Positions 34,770 to 44,900 of a stretch of DNA of 64,000 nucleotides are shown here, in pieces. The notes under the pieces are model-generated. The model made no database searches. It was given only the letters and a program-made list of their open reading frames with translations, and had not been told where the DNA came from. The DNA is from Bacteroidia bacterium. Lineage in GTDB: Bacteria > Bacteroidota > Bacteroidia > UKL13-3. Position numbers and translations under genes: made by a program. Positions within the stretch are counted from its first letter, which is position 1. Every line of letters begins with the position of its first letter. The stretch spans positions 1 to 64,000 of the forward strand of contig JAIOYZ010000015.1 in assembly GCA_021740845.1 (NCBI GenBank). The letters run 5' to 3'.

Positions 34770-34824
34770 GACCCAATCTCACGGAGGCCACTGAGTAAAC
34801 GCGGAGTTCACGGAGTTTTTTGCA
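34770..34824. repeat. CACGGAG-type short-period repeat
   Basis: The words CACGGAGGC, CACTGAGTA, ACGCGGAGTT, CACGGAGTT follow at about 9-10 base spacing. Related runs occur at 36106-36200, and the arrays flanking the GxxExxY gene also have a period near 9. Confidence 0.7.
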
Positions 34825-34871
34825 TTTCATAGAGCCAAAATAAAGGAATATATTGCAGGCTAAATACTTTA

Positions 34872-36149
34872 TTGGTTTTGGAAGCAGCAAAAAACGATAT
34901 AACATTTACTTTAATTGGCAATGGGCATATTGGCAAAAGGCATGCGGCTATTATTGAAGCTTTGCCTGATGCTGAGTTGGTTATTGGGAAGCGAGAAGCG
35001 AGAGACGAGAATCGAGAAGGAGAGGAGACATTAGAAGGGCTAAGGCAAAAAGTGGAAGAGGATTTGCCAGAAGCCAGAAGCCAGAAGCTAGTAACCGTTA
35101 TCGCTACCCCCAATTATCTCCATTGCAAGCAAGCAATTGCTGCTATGGAAAATGGGTCAGATGTGATTATTGAGAAGCCAATGGGCTTGAATGCTGAGGA
35201 ATGTAGATTGGTGATAAAGCGAGCGAGTGAGTTGGATAAGAAAGTATTTTGTGTGATGCAAAACAGGTACTCTCCTCCTTCAGTTTGGTTAAAAGATTTG
35301 ATTGGTTCAAACCGATTAGGAAAAATATTCCAAGTGCAGGTAAATTGTTTTTGGAATAGAAATGAGAGTTACTACCAAGGAAGTTCTTGGAAGGGAAAAC
35401 TGGAAAAAGATGGTGGGACTTTATTTACTCAATTTAGTCATTTTGTGGATACGCTGTTTTGGTTGTTTGGGGATATTGAGCCTATATCTGCGCAGTTTTT
35501 TAATCACAATCATCCGTATATAGAATTTGAGGATAGTGGTGTTATTAGTGCTGTTAGAGTTAAGAATGAAGAGTTAAGAATTAAGAGCCCTATTAACTCT
35601 TCACTCTTACCTCTTACCTCAGAAAATACTCTTACCTCTTCACTCTTACCTCTTAACTCAAAAAGTGCTCTTCACTCTTCACTCTTACCTCTTACCTCAG
35701 AAAATACTCTTACCTCTCCACTCTTACCTCTTCACTCAAAAAGTGCTCTTAACTCTTCACTCTTACCTCTTCACTCTTTCCCAATTCAAATAAACTACTC
35801 CACCTCCGCTTATGCACAAAATTTGGAAAGCAGCATTACCATTTTGGCGGAGAATGGAAATGTGAAGGTTGGTGGGCAATATATGGATCAGGTTTTAGTT
35901 TGTAATATCAAGGATTATGAGATGCCTGAGCTAAAGCCAACCTTGCCTCCTAATAATTATGGAACCTATAAGGGCAGTGCCAGCAACCATGAATATGTTT
36001 ATAAGAATGTATTGGACGTACTTAATGGATTAGCAGAGATTGATTGTACAGCGGAAGAGGGTTTGAAAGTAGTGGAGTTTATTGAGAAAGTGTATGCGTT
36101 AGACCCTTTCTCACGGAGCCCACAGAAGAGGCACGGAGAACACAGATAA
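34872..36149 (+). CDS. wbpB: WbpB/WlbA-like UDP-GlcNAcA 3-dehydrogenase with repeat insertions
   Basis: This Gfo/Idh/MocA oxidoreductase oxidises C3 of UDP-GlcNAcA, the step before amination by WbpE. The N-terminal GNGHIGKRHAAIIEAL, IATPNYLHC and VIIEKPMGLNAEE (EKP motif) and the later GGTLFTQFSHFVDTLFWLFGDIEP fit WbpB/WlbA. At 425 residues it is about 100 longer than the family. The excess comes from two runs encoded by short-period repeats: about residues 39-73 (KREARDENREG and following) and about 229-302 (26-residue units NSSLLPLTSENTLTSSLLPL...). The frame is intact; whether the enzyme folds is uncertain. The start is TTG at 34872. Confidence 0.78.
   Translation: MVLEAAKNDITFTLIGNGHIGKRHAAIIEALPDAELVIGKREARDENREGEETLEGLRQKVEEDLPEARSQKLVTVIATPNYLHCKQAIAAMENGSDVIIEKPMGLNAEECRLVIKRASELDKKVFCVMQNRYSPPSVWLKDLIGSNRLGKIFQVQVNCFWNRNESYYQGSSWKGKLEKDGGTLFTQFSHFVDTLFWLFGDIEPISAQFFNHNHPYIEFEDSGVISAVRVKNEELRIKSPINSSLLPLTSENTLTSSLLPLNSKSALHSSLLPLTSENTLTSPLLPLHSKSALNSSLLPLHSFPIQINYSTSAYAQNLESSITILAENGNVKVGGQYMDQVLVCNIKDYEMPELKPTLPPNNYGTYKGSASNHEYVYKNVLDVLNGLAEIDCTAEEGLKVVEFIEKVYALDPFSRSPQKRHGEHR
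34988..35090 (+). repeat. AG-phased heptamer array inside wbpB, first insertion
   Basis: AGCGAGA and AGACGAGA words run into a diverged purine-rich middle and then three exact AGCCAGA units (35069-35088). It sits where the family has the beta-strand/loop between the dinucleotide-binding Gly motif and the conserved TPNYLH. Confidence 0.8.
35556..35778. repeat. CTCTTAC heptamer array with 78-bp higher-order unit inside wbpB
   Basis: A short direct part (AGAGTTA, AGAATTA, AGAG) is followed by a long inverted part of CTCTTAC, CTCTTCA and CTTAACT words, which on the minus strand are AGGTAAG and AGTGAAG. Within it a 78-bp unit occurs about 2.3 times (CACTCTTACC at 35602 and again at 35680). Since 78 is divisible by three, it encodes a 26-residue protein repeat. 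Confidence 0.85.
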
Positions 36150-36200
36150 AAAATCTGCGTCCTCAGCGAGTACTTGGCGCCCTCCGCGAGAATGGGTAAT
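36106..36200. repeat. CACGGAG-type short-period repeat between wbpB and wbpD
   Basis: CTCACGGAGCC, CACAGAAGAGG, CACGGAGAA, CACAGAT, then the reverse orientation CTCAGCGAG, CCTCCGCGAG. It begins inside the last codons of wbpB (DPFSRSPQKRHGEHR), so the C-terminus of the protein is read from repeat. Confidence 0.7.
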
Positions 36201-36224
36201 GAGTAAACATATAATAAAAAAAAC

Positions 36225-36800
36225 ATGAAGAAATACTATTCCCATGAAACCGCAATAATAGACGAAGGCTGCACTATAGGTGAAGGCACGAAGGTGTGGC
36301 ACTTCTCTCATGTTATGTCCAATTGCGTGATAGGAGAGAATTGCAATATTGGTCAGAATGTGGTGGTGTCTCCAGAAGTTGTTTTGGGGAGAAATGTTAA
36401 GGTGCAGAACAATGTTAGTATTTATACAGGTGTTATCTGTGAAGACGATGTGTTTTTAGGTCCGAGCATGGTATTTACCAATGTAATAAACCCAAGAAGT
36501 GCGGTATCTAGACGTGAGGAGTACAAGCCAACACTAGTGCGCAAAGGAGCATCCATTGGTGCTAATGCAACTATAGTTTGTGGGAATGAAATTGGTGCTT
36601 ATGCAATGGTTGGCGCTGGAGCGGTAATTACGAAACCTGTTCCGGCCTATGCTTTGGTGGTAGGTAATCCTGCAAAGCAAATTGGATGGGTGAGTGAATA
36701 CGGTAATCGTTTGCATTTTGATGAGAAAGGTTTTACAATTTGCGAGGAGAGCGGCGAAAAATACAGGAAACAGGATAAAGTTGTGGTTCGGATTGTTTAA
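36225..36800 (+). CDS. wbpD: WbpD/WlbB-like 3-N-acetyltransferase
   Basis: The 191-residue hexapeptide-repeat enzyme acetylates the 3-amino group of UDP-GlcNAc3NA with acetyl-CoA. It shows the family opening YYSHETAIIDEGCTIGEGTKVWHFSHVM with the catalytic-type His, a regular left-handed beta-helix, VFTNVINPRSAVSRR, and VVGNPAKQIGWVSEYG. Length matches WbpD. It lies between the WbpB-like and WbpE-like genes, separated from the latter by a GxxExxY cassette. Confidence 0.92.
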   Translation: MKKYYSHETAIIDEGCTIGEGTKVWHFSHVMSNCVIGENCNIGQNVVVSPEVVLGRNVKVQNNVSIYTGVICEDDVFLGPSMVFTNVINPRSAVSRREEYKPTLVRKGASIGANATIVCGNEIGAYAMVGAGAVITKPVPAYALVVGNPAKQIGWVSEYGNRLHFDEKGFTICEESGEKYRKQDKVVVRIV

Positions 36801-36848
36801 ATCTCACGCAGATTTTGCAGATTTGTGTTTTTTATTGTGACTTATGTT

Positions 36849-37320
36849 TTAACACAAAGGACACAAAGAAATCACAAAGAGCACTATGGAAGATTTTAAT
36901 GAAAATGAATTGTCGAAAGTGGCTATAGATTGTGCAATAAAAGTGCATAGAAATCTGGGGCCTGGATTACTTGAATCAGTTTACAAAGAATGTTTGTATT
37001 TTGAATTGGGTAAAATGAATCTATTAGTTGAGAAAGAAAAGCCCTTGCCAGTGGTTTATGAGAGCATAAAATTAGAATGTGGTTATCGAGCAGATATTGT
37101 CATTAATAATAAATTGATTTTGGAATTAAAATCGGTAGAAGGAATAAATGAAATTCATGTTGCTCAAACTTTAACTTATCTGAAGCTTTCTAGTTGTAAA
37201 TTGGCTTTATTGATTAATTTTAATGTTTTATATTTAAAGGACGGTTTGAAAAGAATAATAAAGGGTAAGCTATAATGACTTTGTGTTCTTTGTGAAAATC
37301 TTTGTGTCCTTTGTGTTTAA
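36849..37320. repeat. Inverted repeat flanking the GxxExxY gene
   Basis: AACACAAAGGACACAAAG (36851-36868) has a perfect 18-bp inverted partner at 37300-37317. Diverged copies of the same short-period CACAAAG words lie just inside each arm. The arms frame the gene at 36886-37275 like terminal repeats. Confidence 0.88.
36886..37275 (+). CDS. GxxExxY protein (PD-(D/E)XK-like)
   Basis: The 129-residue protein has the name-giving GLLESVY (about residues 27-33), followed by YRADIVINNKLILELKSVEG, where Asp, Glu and Lys match a PD-(D/E)XK nuclease core. The family is scattered in many bacteria, often in several copies per genome; its function is unknown. Here it splits the wbpB-wbpD-wbpE order and is framed by an 18-bp inverted repeat, so it looks like an inserted unit. 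Confidence 0.88.
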   Translation: MEDFNENELSKVAIDCAIKVHRNLGPGLLESVYKECLYFELGKMNLLVEKEKPLPVVYESIKLECGYRADIVINNKLILELKSVEGINEIHVAQTLTYLKLSSCKLALLINFNVLYLKDGLKRIIKGKL

Positions 37321-37354
37321 AAAAATCTATGAACACCGTGAGAAAGGGTAACCT

Positions 37355-38596
37355 ATGAAAATACAAATGGTTGACTTAAAAAGTCAGTACGAAAAAATTA
37401 AGAGTGAAGTAGATAATGGAATCCAAGAAGTAATTAATAATACCCAGTTTATTAAAGGTCCGCAAATAAAGCAATTTGAAGATGCTTTGGCACTTGAATT
37501 GGGTGTTAAGCATGTGATTGCATGTGCTAATGGCACTGATGCCTTACAAATTGCTATGATGGGTCTAGGGTTGAAACCTGGTGATGAAATAATTTTGCCT
37601 GTATTTACATATGTAGCTACCGCGGAAGTGATTGCTTTGTTAGGACTAACACCCGTAATGGTGGATGTGGATCCTGATACATTTTGTATTGATGTTAATT
37701 TGATTGAATCGAAAATAACATGCAAAACAAAAGCTATAGTGCCGGTTCATTTGTTTGGGCAATGTGCGGATATGGATGCCATAATGGAGATTGCGAATAA
37801 GCATAATTTGTTTGTAATTGAGGATACGGCTCAAGCGATTGGCGCTGTTTATAGAAGCGAGAAGCGAGATACGAGAGACGAGAAAAGAGTGTCCAGAAGC
37901 CAGGAGTCAGAATCCAGCCATTCGGCAAGCTCAGGGACTATTCAGATTTTAGATTATAACAGCCAGGAGCCAGAAGCCAGAAGCCAGTGGCAAAGTGCTG
38001 GTTCTATCGGGAACATCGGTACAACCTCCTTCTTCCCAAGCAAGAACCTCGGTTGTTATGGTGATGGTGGAGCGTTAATGACCAATGATGATGAGTTGGC
38101 TAAGAAAATTAGAATGATTTGCAACCATGGCCAAAGTGTTCAATATGTACATGATGTAATTGGGGTAAATTCAAGATTGGATTCTATTCAAGCTGCCATC
38201 CTAAATGCCAAGTTGCCTCATCTAAAAAGTTACGAATTAGCGAGAAATGAAGCAGCAAACCTTTACGATAAGCTTTTAGGTAATATACCAAATATTGTTA
38301 TCCCAAAACGTAATACCAACTCTACCCATGTTTTTCATCAATACACCTTAAAGATAGTTAATTTGGACAGAGATTCTCTTAGGAAAAAGCTGGCTGATGC
38401 AGGAATACCTTCTATGGTTTATTATCCAATTGAATTACATAAGCAAAATGCTTTTTCCTCTTTTCATCAAGATGGAGATTTTTATCCTGTAAGTGAAATG
38501 CTTTGTCAATCTGTTTTATCATTGCCAATACACACTGAAATGACACATGAAATGGTGGAATACATTTGCAAACATTTAATTGATTCAATAAATTAG
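37355..38596 (+). CDS. wbpE: WbpE/WlbC-like UDP-3-keto-GlcNAcA aminotransferase with repeat insertion
   Basis: This DegT-family PLP enzyme transfers an amino group to C3 of the keto-sugar made by WbpB. It has QMVDLKSQYEKIK, CANGTDALQIAMMGLGL, VIEDTAQAIGA and the PLP Lys in TSFFPSKNLGCYGDGGA, all typical of WbpE. At 413 residues it is about 50 longer than usual. The excess (about residues 167-213) is encoded by an AG-phased heptamer array between IGAVY and GSIGNIGTTSFFPSK. The frame is kept. A terminator follows at 38635. Confidence 0.85.
   Translation: MKIQMVDLKSQYEKIKSEVDNGIQEVINNTQFIKGPQIKQFEDALALELGVKHVIACANGTDALQIAMMGLGLKPGDEIILPVFTYVATAEVIALLGLTPVMVDVDPDTFCIDVNLIESKITCKTKAIVPVHLFGQCADMDAIMEIANKHNLFVIEDTAQAIGAVYRSEKRDTRDEKRVSRSQESESSHSASSGTIQILDYNSQEPEARSQWQSAGSIGNIGTTSFFPSKNLGCYGDGGALMTNDDELAKKIRMICNHGQSVQYVHDVIGVNSRLDSIQAAILNAKLPHLKSYELARNEAANLYDKLLGNIPNIVIPKRNTNSTHVFHQYTLKIVNLDRDSLRKKLADAGIPSMVYYPIELHKQNAFSSFHQDGDFYPVSEMLCQSVLSLPIHTEMTHEMVEYICKHLIDSIN
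37853..37995 (+). repeat. AG-phased heptamer array inside wbpE
   Basis: Nine words in phase (AGAAGCG, AGAAGCG, AGATACG, AGAGACG, AGAAAAG, AGTGTCC, AGAAGCC, AGGAGTC, AGAATCC), a unique stretch of about 55 bases, then AGCCAGG, AGCCAGA, AGCCAGA, AGCCAGT. The insert is about 140 bp and falls just before the PLP-binding segment. Confidence 0.85.
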
Positions 38597-38634
38597 ATAG
38601 AATTATAAGTTAATTTCAATCAAATTTTTTTAAG

Positions 38635-38666
38635 AAGCCCGGGCTAAAAAGTTCGGGCTTTTTGTT
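38635..38666 (+). terminator. Rho-independent terminator at the end of the polysaccharide locus
   Basis: AAGCCCG pairs with CGGGCTT around a 12-base loop and is followed by a T-rich tail (TTTTGTTTTT). Confidence 0.85.
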
Positions 38667-38737
38667 TTTATTTTATAAATCCGCGCCATGAAATATAAAG
38701 TGTAGATGGTGCATTAGTTAGGCAAGCCAACCTACCT

Positions 38738-38855
38738 AACACCTAAAACTTAAAACTTAACACTTAAAACTACCAACCCACAACATTTCCCTACACTACC
38801 TGCAGCTAAAGCTGTAGGCTATTGATTTTTTTAAAACTTAAAACTTAAAACTTTC
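38738..38855. repeat. REP-like palindrome with flanking heptamer arrays (single copy)
   Basis: CTTAAAA heptamers (AGTTTTA on the minus strand) lie on both sides of CCCACAACATTTCCCTACA, the palindrome CCTGCAGCTAAAGCTGTAGG (38799-38818) and CTATTGAT. The same roughly 80-bp element occurs three times in tandem at 49583-49866. The rest of the gap between wbpE and the next gene (38600-38939) shows no gene. Confidence 0.85.
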
Positions 38856-38939
38856 TTCATTATCCCATAAACACGATTAACTTTATGTAATTGGAAGTTT
38901 GGTGCTTTGAGCTAAGGAATTTTGATTTAAATTGCATCA

Positions 38940-41900
38940 ATGAAAAATTGGCCAAAGGTCTTGCTAGTTTTTGTTCAATTGGGAATGGTGCTTTTTGGTG
39001 TGAACTCTGTTAACGCTCAGTCCATTTCCAATTTGAGAGTTTCAGGAAACCCTCTTGGTTTTTGTCCTGGGCAATCCTATACCTTCCTTTTTGATACTCT
39101 TGGTCCAATTGGTCCGTCCACTTTTCAAATTCAGGTTTCTAATTCTTCTGGGTCATTTAGTAGCCCAATTGCGAGCGCTAGTGGAAGCTCAACATCCATA
39201 AATTTACTTATTCCAAATAGTGCTTCATCGGGTGCTAACTATGCCTTTAGGGTTATAAGAACTTCCCCAAGTCTTTTGGTTTCTGATACACTCAAGAATA
39301 AATTGATTTCTAAGCCAACTCCTTCATTTTCTTTTTCCCCCAATGCTGCTTGTCCTGATAACGATGTGAGTTTTACCAATTCTAGCACAGGAAATGGATC
39401 CTTAAACTATGCTTGGAATTTTGCCAGAACCTATACTTATGGTGCGCCTGTGGCTAGTTCAATTGCTAGTCCTGTGGTTCGGTTCAACCCGTTTTATGGA
39501 GGTGCAACTGTAAGTTATGAAGTACAATTAGTTGTTACAGATGCTTATGGTTGTAAGGATAGCACTTCTCAGAATGTGGGTGTAAAGCAAAGGCCGCTTG
39601 CCCAATTGGCCGATTCCAATATTTTCTCTTCGCCTCCTTTTTCTAATTGCCAGGGTAGCCCGAGCGCAAGCAATCCGCAGTTTAGATTAACGGTAGATAA
39701 TCAATGTCAGGTTCAAAATACCATTGCCTCCATTTCTATTAATTGGGGTGAGGGCACACCAGTTAGTTTCCCCGGAACTTTTTTACAAACTAGTTATACG
39801 TATACTACTTTAGGTGCTTATAATTTGGAGCTAACTGCTACCAATAATAATGGATGTATTACTACACAATCGTATGCTGTAAGCAATCAAATAAATCCCA
39901 CTTTAACCTTAAGCGGACCAGCAAACAAGCAAGGTTGCGCGCCTTTTGTGTATCCCATTGTGATGAACAATCATCATAGCAATTCGGGAGGAACTTACTA
40001 TGTTTTTGATTTTGATGATGGGAGTCCTTTATTGCGCATTGATACTCTTGGTTCAGACACTATTTGGCATACCTTTATTAACAATTCTTGTAGCAAACCG
40101 GGGGGCGCATATATTGTTAAAGCAAAAGCTTATAATTTATGCGATAGTACTCCTGCCTCTTTGGGGAATTTTAGAATTTATGCCAAACCAAGGGCTGGAT
40201 TTAGTTTGGGTTCTGATACCATTATTTGTGCAAACTCTTCCATTGCTCCAATAAATACAACCCAATCGGCACAGTATGGATTATCATGCGCAACCACTAC
40301 CAATTACCAATGGACTTTCACTGGAGGAGTACCAGCCACGAGCACTGCTTCAACTCCGCCAAGTATTAGCTATGCCTTGCCAGGAAATTACCCCATTCGC
40401 TTAATAGCAAGCAATCCTTGTGGGAACGATACGTTTATTAAAACTGTTTGTGTTCAAGCCGCACCTACTGCTAATTTTTCATTTTCTCAATTGCCAAGCA
40501 GCAAATGTTCAGAGAGCGTTTTGAACCTAAACAATATATCTAGTACCCTAACACAATGTTTGCCAGGCCAATTTTTGTGGGAAGTAAGAGATAGTGCCAG
40601 CAATACTTTAATTAATCCCGGGTTGAAGTTTATTTACTTAGCAGGAAATGCAGATACACTTGAGCCTACCCTTAAATTTTTGAAAGCAGGCAAATACCGT
40701 TTGCGATTGAAAGTTACCAATGCATGTGGGGTTCATACAAAAGATAGCATATTAACTGTTAAAGATATTCCTAAAGTGGTTCTTCCTGCACCACAAACTT
40801 ATTGCGATACGACACAAATTGAGTTTAATGGACTACAATCCAATCATGTGGCAAATTATGATAGTAGTTTTGGTAGTTTAACGGCATTTGCTTGGACAAT
40901 TTCCCCCAGTTCTTTTGCCTTTGTTTCTGGCAATGCGAGCAGCAAATCGCCAAAGATAAAATTGTATGGAAATGGAGTGAGTTCTCAAGATTATCAAATA
41001 ATCCATACTGCCCAAAATGAGTGTGGTTTTTCATTGGCAGATACACAATTGGTAAGCATAAACGCTCAATCGCATACCATTGCTTCTGCTACAGATACCA
41101 TGATTTGTTCGGGAGCAAGTACCTCCATTTCTTTATCGAGCAGTTTGCCAAGTGGAGTAACTTATACTTGGCGTGCCTTTGCTAGTTCTCCTAATCTTAG
41201 TGGGTATTCTAATCAAACCACTGGAGTAAGCGGACCAATTAATCAGGTTCTAAATTTGGTTGGTAATTCTGTGGAATATGTCACCTATAGAATTGTAGCT
41301 AAACATGCCGCTACCAATTGTATTGGCGATTCGGTTGATATTAGAATTTACCTGCAAACCCCAATTGGAAACAATAGTATCTCTGGCTCTGCAGCCTATT
41401 GTATTGGAGGTGTTTCACCAACTCAAATAGGTCAAGTGCCAATTGGTGGAAATGGATTTTATAGTTTTCAATGGCAAAAATGGAATGGAAGTTCTTGGGT
41501 AAATACAGGCGTTTCGGATACCTTAAAAGATTATACTCCACCATATTTGGTTCAAACCGAATTTTACAGAAGGCAAGTAACAAGTGGATGGTGCAATGGG
41601 AGTTTGGGCTCTTTTAGCAATATAGATACCTTATTAATTTACCAAAAACCAATAGTAAATGCTGGCTTAGATTTTTATAAATGTAAGAATGAAACCAACT
41701 TCAAATTACAAGGAATTCCTGCTGGTGGCAATTGGTTTGGAACACATGTTTATGCTGGAGATAGTTTTAATTTAACAGCTGCAAGCGCAGGTATTTATTC
41801 GTTAATTTATTCGTATACCAATGCAAATTCTTGTTCCAATTCTGATACCGTAAACCTAAGAATTTTCAGTTTTCCAACAGTTAATGCAGGTTCAGATTTT

Positions 41901-44900
41901 TCTATTTGTGAAGGTCCGGATTCTTTATTATTAACTGGTTTTACGCCCGCTGGTGGCACTTGGTTAGGATTAGGAATTACCACAACAAATTACTTTAAAC
42001 CAGCAGTAACAGGGGCTGGTTTGTTTAATTTAGTTTATCAATACAACGATACAAATGGATGTGTGGGTAGAGACACTATACAGGTAAGGGTATTTGCAAA
42101 GCCCAATCCAAATTTCGCATTGCAAACACAATATTGCCCTAACGATACACAAACTCTATTTTCGGTTCATAATTTCTCATCCACCATTATTTCTTATACT
42201 TGGCAAGTGAGCAATTTGGGTGGATTTTCCAATACAATTTTAAGTAGTTTTTCCATTTCGAATCCACTAGTAACTTTACCCGAAAACCAAGGTAATTCGG
42301 ATATCAATTATAGTCTTAAATTACTTGTTATTAGTGCCGATGGATGCAAGGATAGTATTACAAAAAATACCTTTTTGAGAAGGAGGCCGGATGCGCAATT
42401 TTCTGCCAATGGCCTTGGAAATTGTGGACCTTTAACCATCGGCTTGAGCAATGCCACCAATAATGTAAGTAGCAGATGGCAATGGACGGTTTTACCTAAT
42501 AGTGGTGTATTGGTTCAAACCGATACTAGCCAAAACCCAAGTGTATTTTTACCCGAAAATTTAAGTAGTGCAAGCATTAACTACCAGCTAAAATTAATTG
42601 CATTTAGAAACGATTTAACCCTGAGTTGCTCGGATACTAACACGCAATTTAATTCACTTTACCCACGACCAAATGCTGATTTTTCTATCAATCCTTTAGA
42701 TAGCGGTTGCGGCCCATTTTCGGCAAGTTTTATAAATCTGTCTGATCCAAAAAACGCGGAAAGTATTGCTAGCATGAGCTTCAATTGGGACTTTGGGGCA
42801 AAGGGAAATGATACCACAAAAAATGCTTCTCGGGTTTATACAAATACAGGTATTGTAGATAGTGTTTATGAGGTGAAATTAATTGCTACAAGTGCTTGGG
42901 GTTGTAAGGATACAGTCGATAAACAAGTGATTGTTAAGCCCAATGCTAAGGCAAGTTTTAGTACTGGAATTACGGTTTCTTGTGCACCTTTTTCTATTAA
43001 TTCAAGTGCTGTAATTGCACAAGATTTTCCTGCTGCAAATGGTATTTATTCTTGGTATGCCAATGGGGTTTTACTTGGAACTGGAATTACTTTTCCGGGT
43101 TATCTTTTGGCTAACCCAAGCGATAGTGTAGAGATAAAATTAAAGGTGCTTAGCAAGAATGGATGTTTAGCAGATAGTGTCTCGCAAAAATATTTTACCA
43201 TAGAAAATCCAAGGCCTAATTTTTATGCAGTGGATAGCATTGCATGTAGTGGTTCAAGCATTGATTTAATAAATACCTCTATACCATTAAGCGGACTAAA
43301 TTATAGATGGGAATTGGGTTCAAGTAATACTATTTCTACTGCTCTTAATCCACAAATAAATGTAAGAAATTTTGCAACATTGGATACTGTTTTTGTAGTT
43401 AAATTAGTAGGAATTGCAGGTGGAAGTGGTTGCTTGGATTCTATAAGTAAATCCATTTTAATTAAGCCCTTGCCAAAGGTTAATTTTACTTTGAGTGATA
43501 CCTTTGCCTGTTATCCTAAAACAGTTTTAGCAAGCAATACAAGCGGTGTAATTCCGAGTATAAATAACCTAAGTTTTAAGTGGAGTTTATTAGAAACGGG
43601 TGCAAGTTTGAGCAATGATACAAGTTCCATTCAAACACAAGTTTCTTTTGTAGATAACCAAAGTGGTTTTTCAAATTTTTATACCTTGAAACTTAAGGTG
43701 GCAAGTGATTTTGGATGTTGGGATAGTCTTACTAAAAGCCTACGAATTCCAACTAGACCCATTGCTAATTTCACTTTTGTGAGCGATAGTTTTTGTGGAG
43801 GAATCAATTTTAATGCAAGTAATACCAGTGAATATTCAAGCACGTATTTATGGGGTAGTCCGCATGCTGCTGTAAGTTTTAATAATGTAAATCTGTTTGA
43901 ACCAAACCTAAGTTTTGCCTCACATTATGGGTTGCAAGATTCTATCTATTCCGTTCAATTGATTGCAAGTACAGCAGATGATTGCTACGATACCAACGAA
44001 GTTTCTGTAAAGGTTTTTCCATTGCCTACCAGTAGTTTTTATACAAATTTAGATAGCGGTTGTGCAAGATTTGATGCGGTATTAAAAATAAATGCAATCG
44101 TAAAAACACCAGCAACTTTTTTATGGAATTTGGGTGATGGAAACCAAGTTACTTCGGTTCAAGATTCCGTTGTTCATGGTTTTTTGGGAGCGCAAAATAG
44201 GGATACAAGTTATAGCATTCAGTTGATAACTGTGTCGGAAAATGGGTGTAAAGATACCTTGGTTCAAACCAATTTTATAAAAGTTTTGGGTGAACCAAAA
44301 TCTGTTTTTACCACCAATGTAGATACCAGTTGTTCGCCAATTGGTTTATACGTTTTGAACCAAAGTTATGGTTCACCACAAAATTATTTATGGGATTTTG
44401 GAAATGGAGAAACTAGCAATTTGGCTGAGCCAATTAATTTGCCAATTGTTTATTCTGCCTATGATAGCATTACAACTTTTGTCGTTAAATTGGCGGTTTC
44501 AAATCTGTGCGGAGCGGATACCAGTGAAAAGAATTTAACTGTTTTACCCGATTTGGTTCAAGCCAAATTTAATGCCTCTGCCAAGCTAGGATGCGAAAGT
44601 TTGCGAGTTGTTTTTACCGATAATAGCACAGCAGGCGAAAATATAGCTTGGGATTTTGGCGATGGATTTACCTCCACAACTAGAAATCCTATTCATACAT
44701 ATACTGCACCAGGCACGTATTTAGCAAAGCAATATGTGAGCAACAATTGCAATTTTGATACAACAAGTATTTTGATTACGGTTTATCCAAAACCCAATTT
44801 TAGTTTGAACCCAATAGCCAATCCAATTTGTGAGAGGAATGCTATTCAGTTTGGTGTTCAATTGGTGGATACTGGCTCCATAGTTTGGCATTTTGGCGAC

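Noticed and set aside
34872-36149. wbpB as a pseudogene because of its repeat tracts
   Set aside because: The frame is continuous through both inserts and all conserved blocks on either side are intact; reduced function remains possible.
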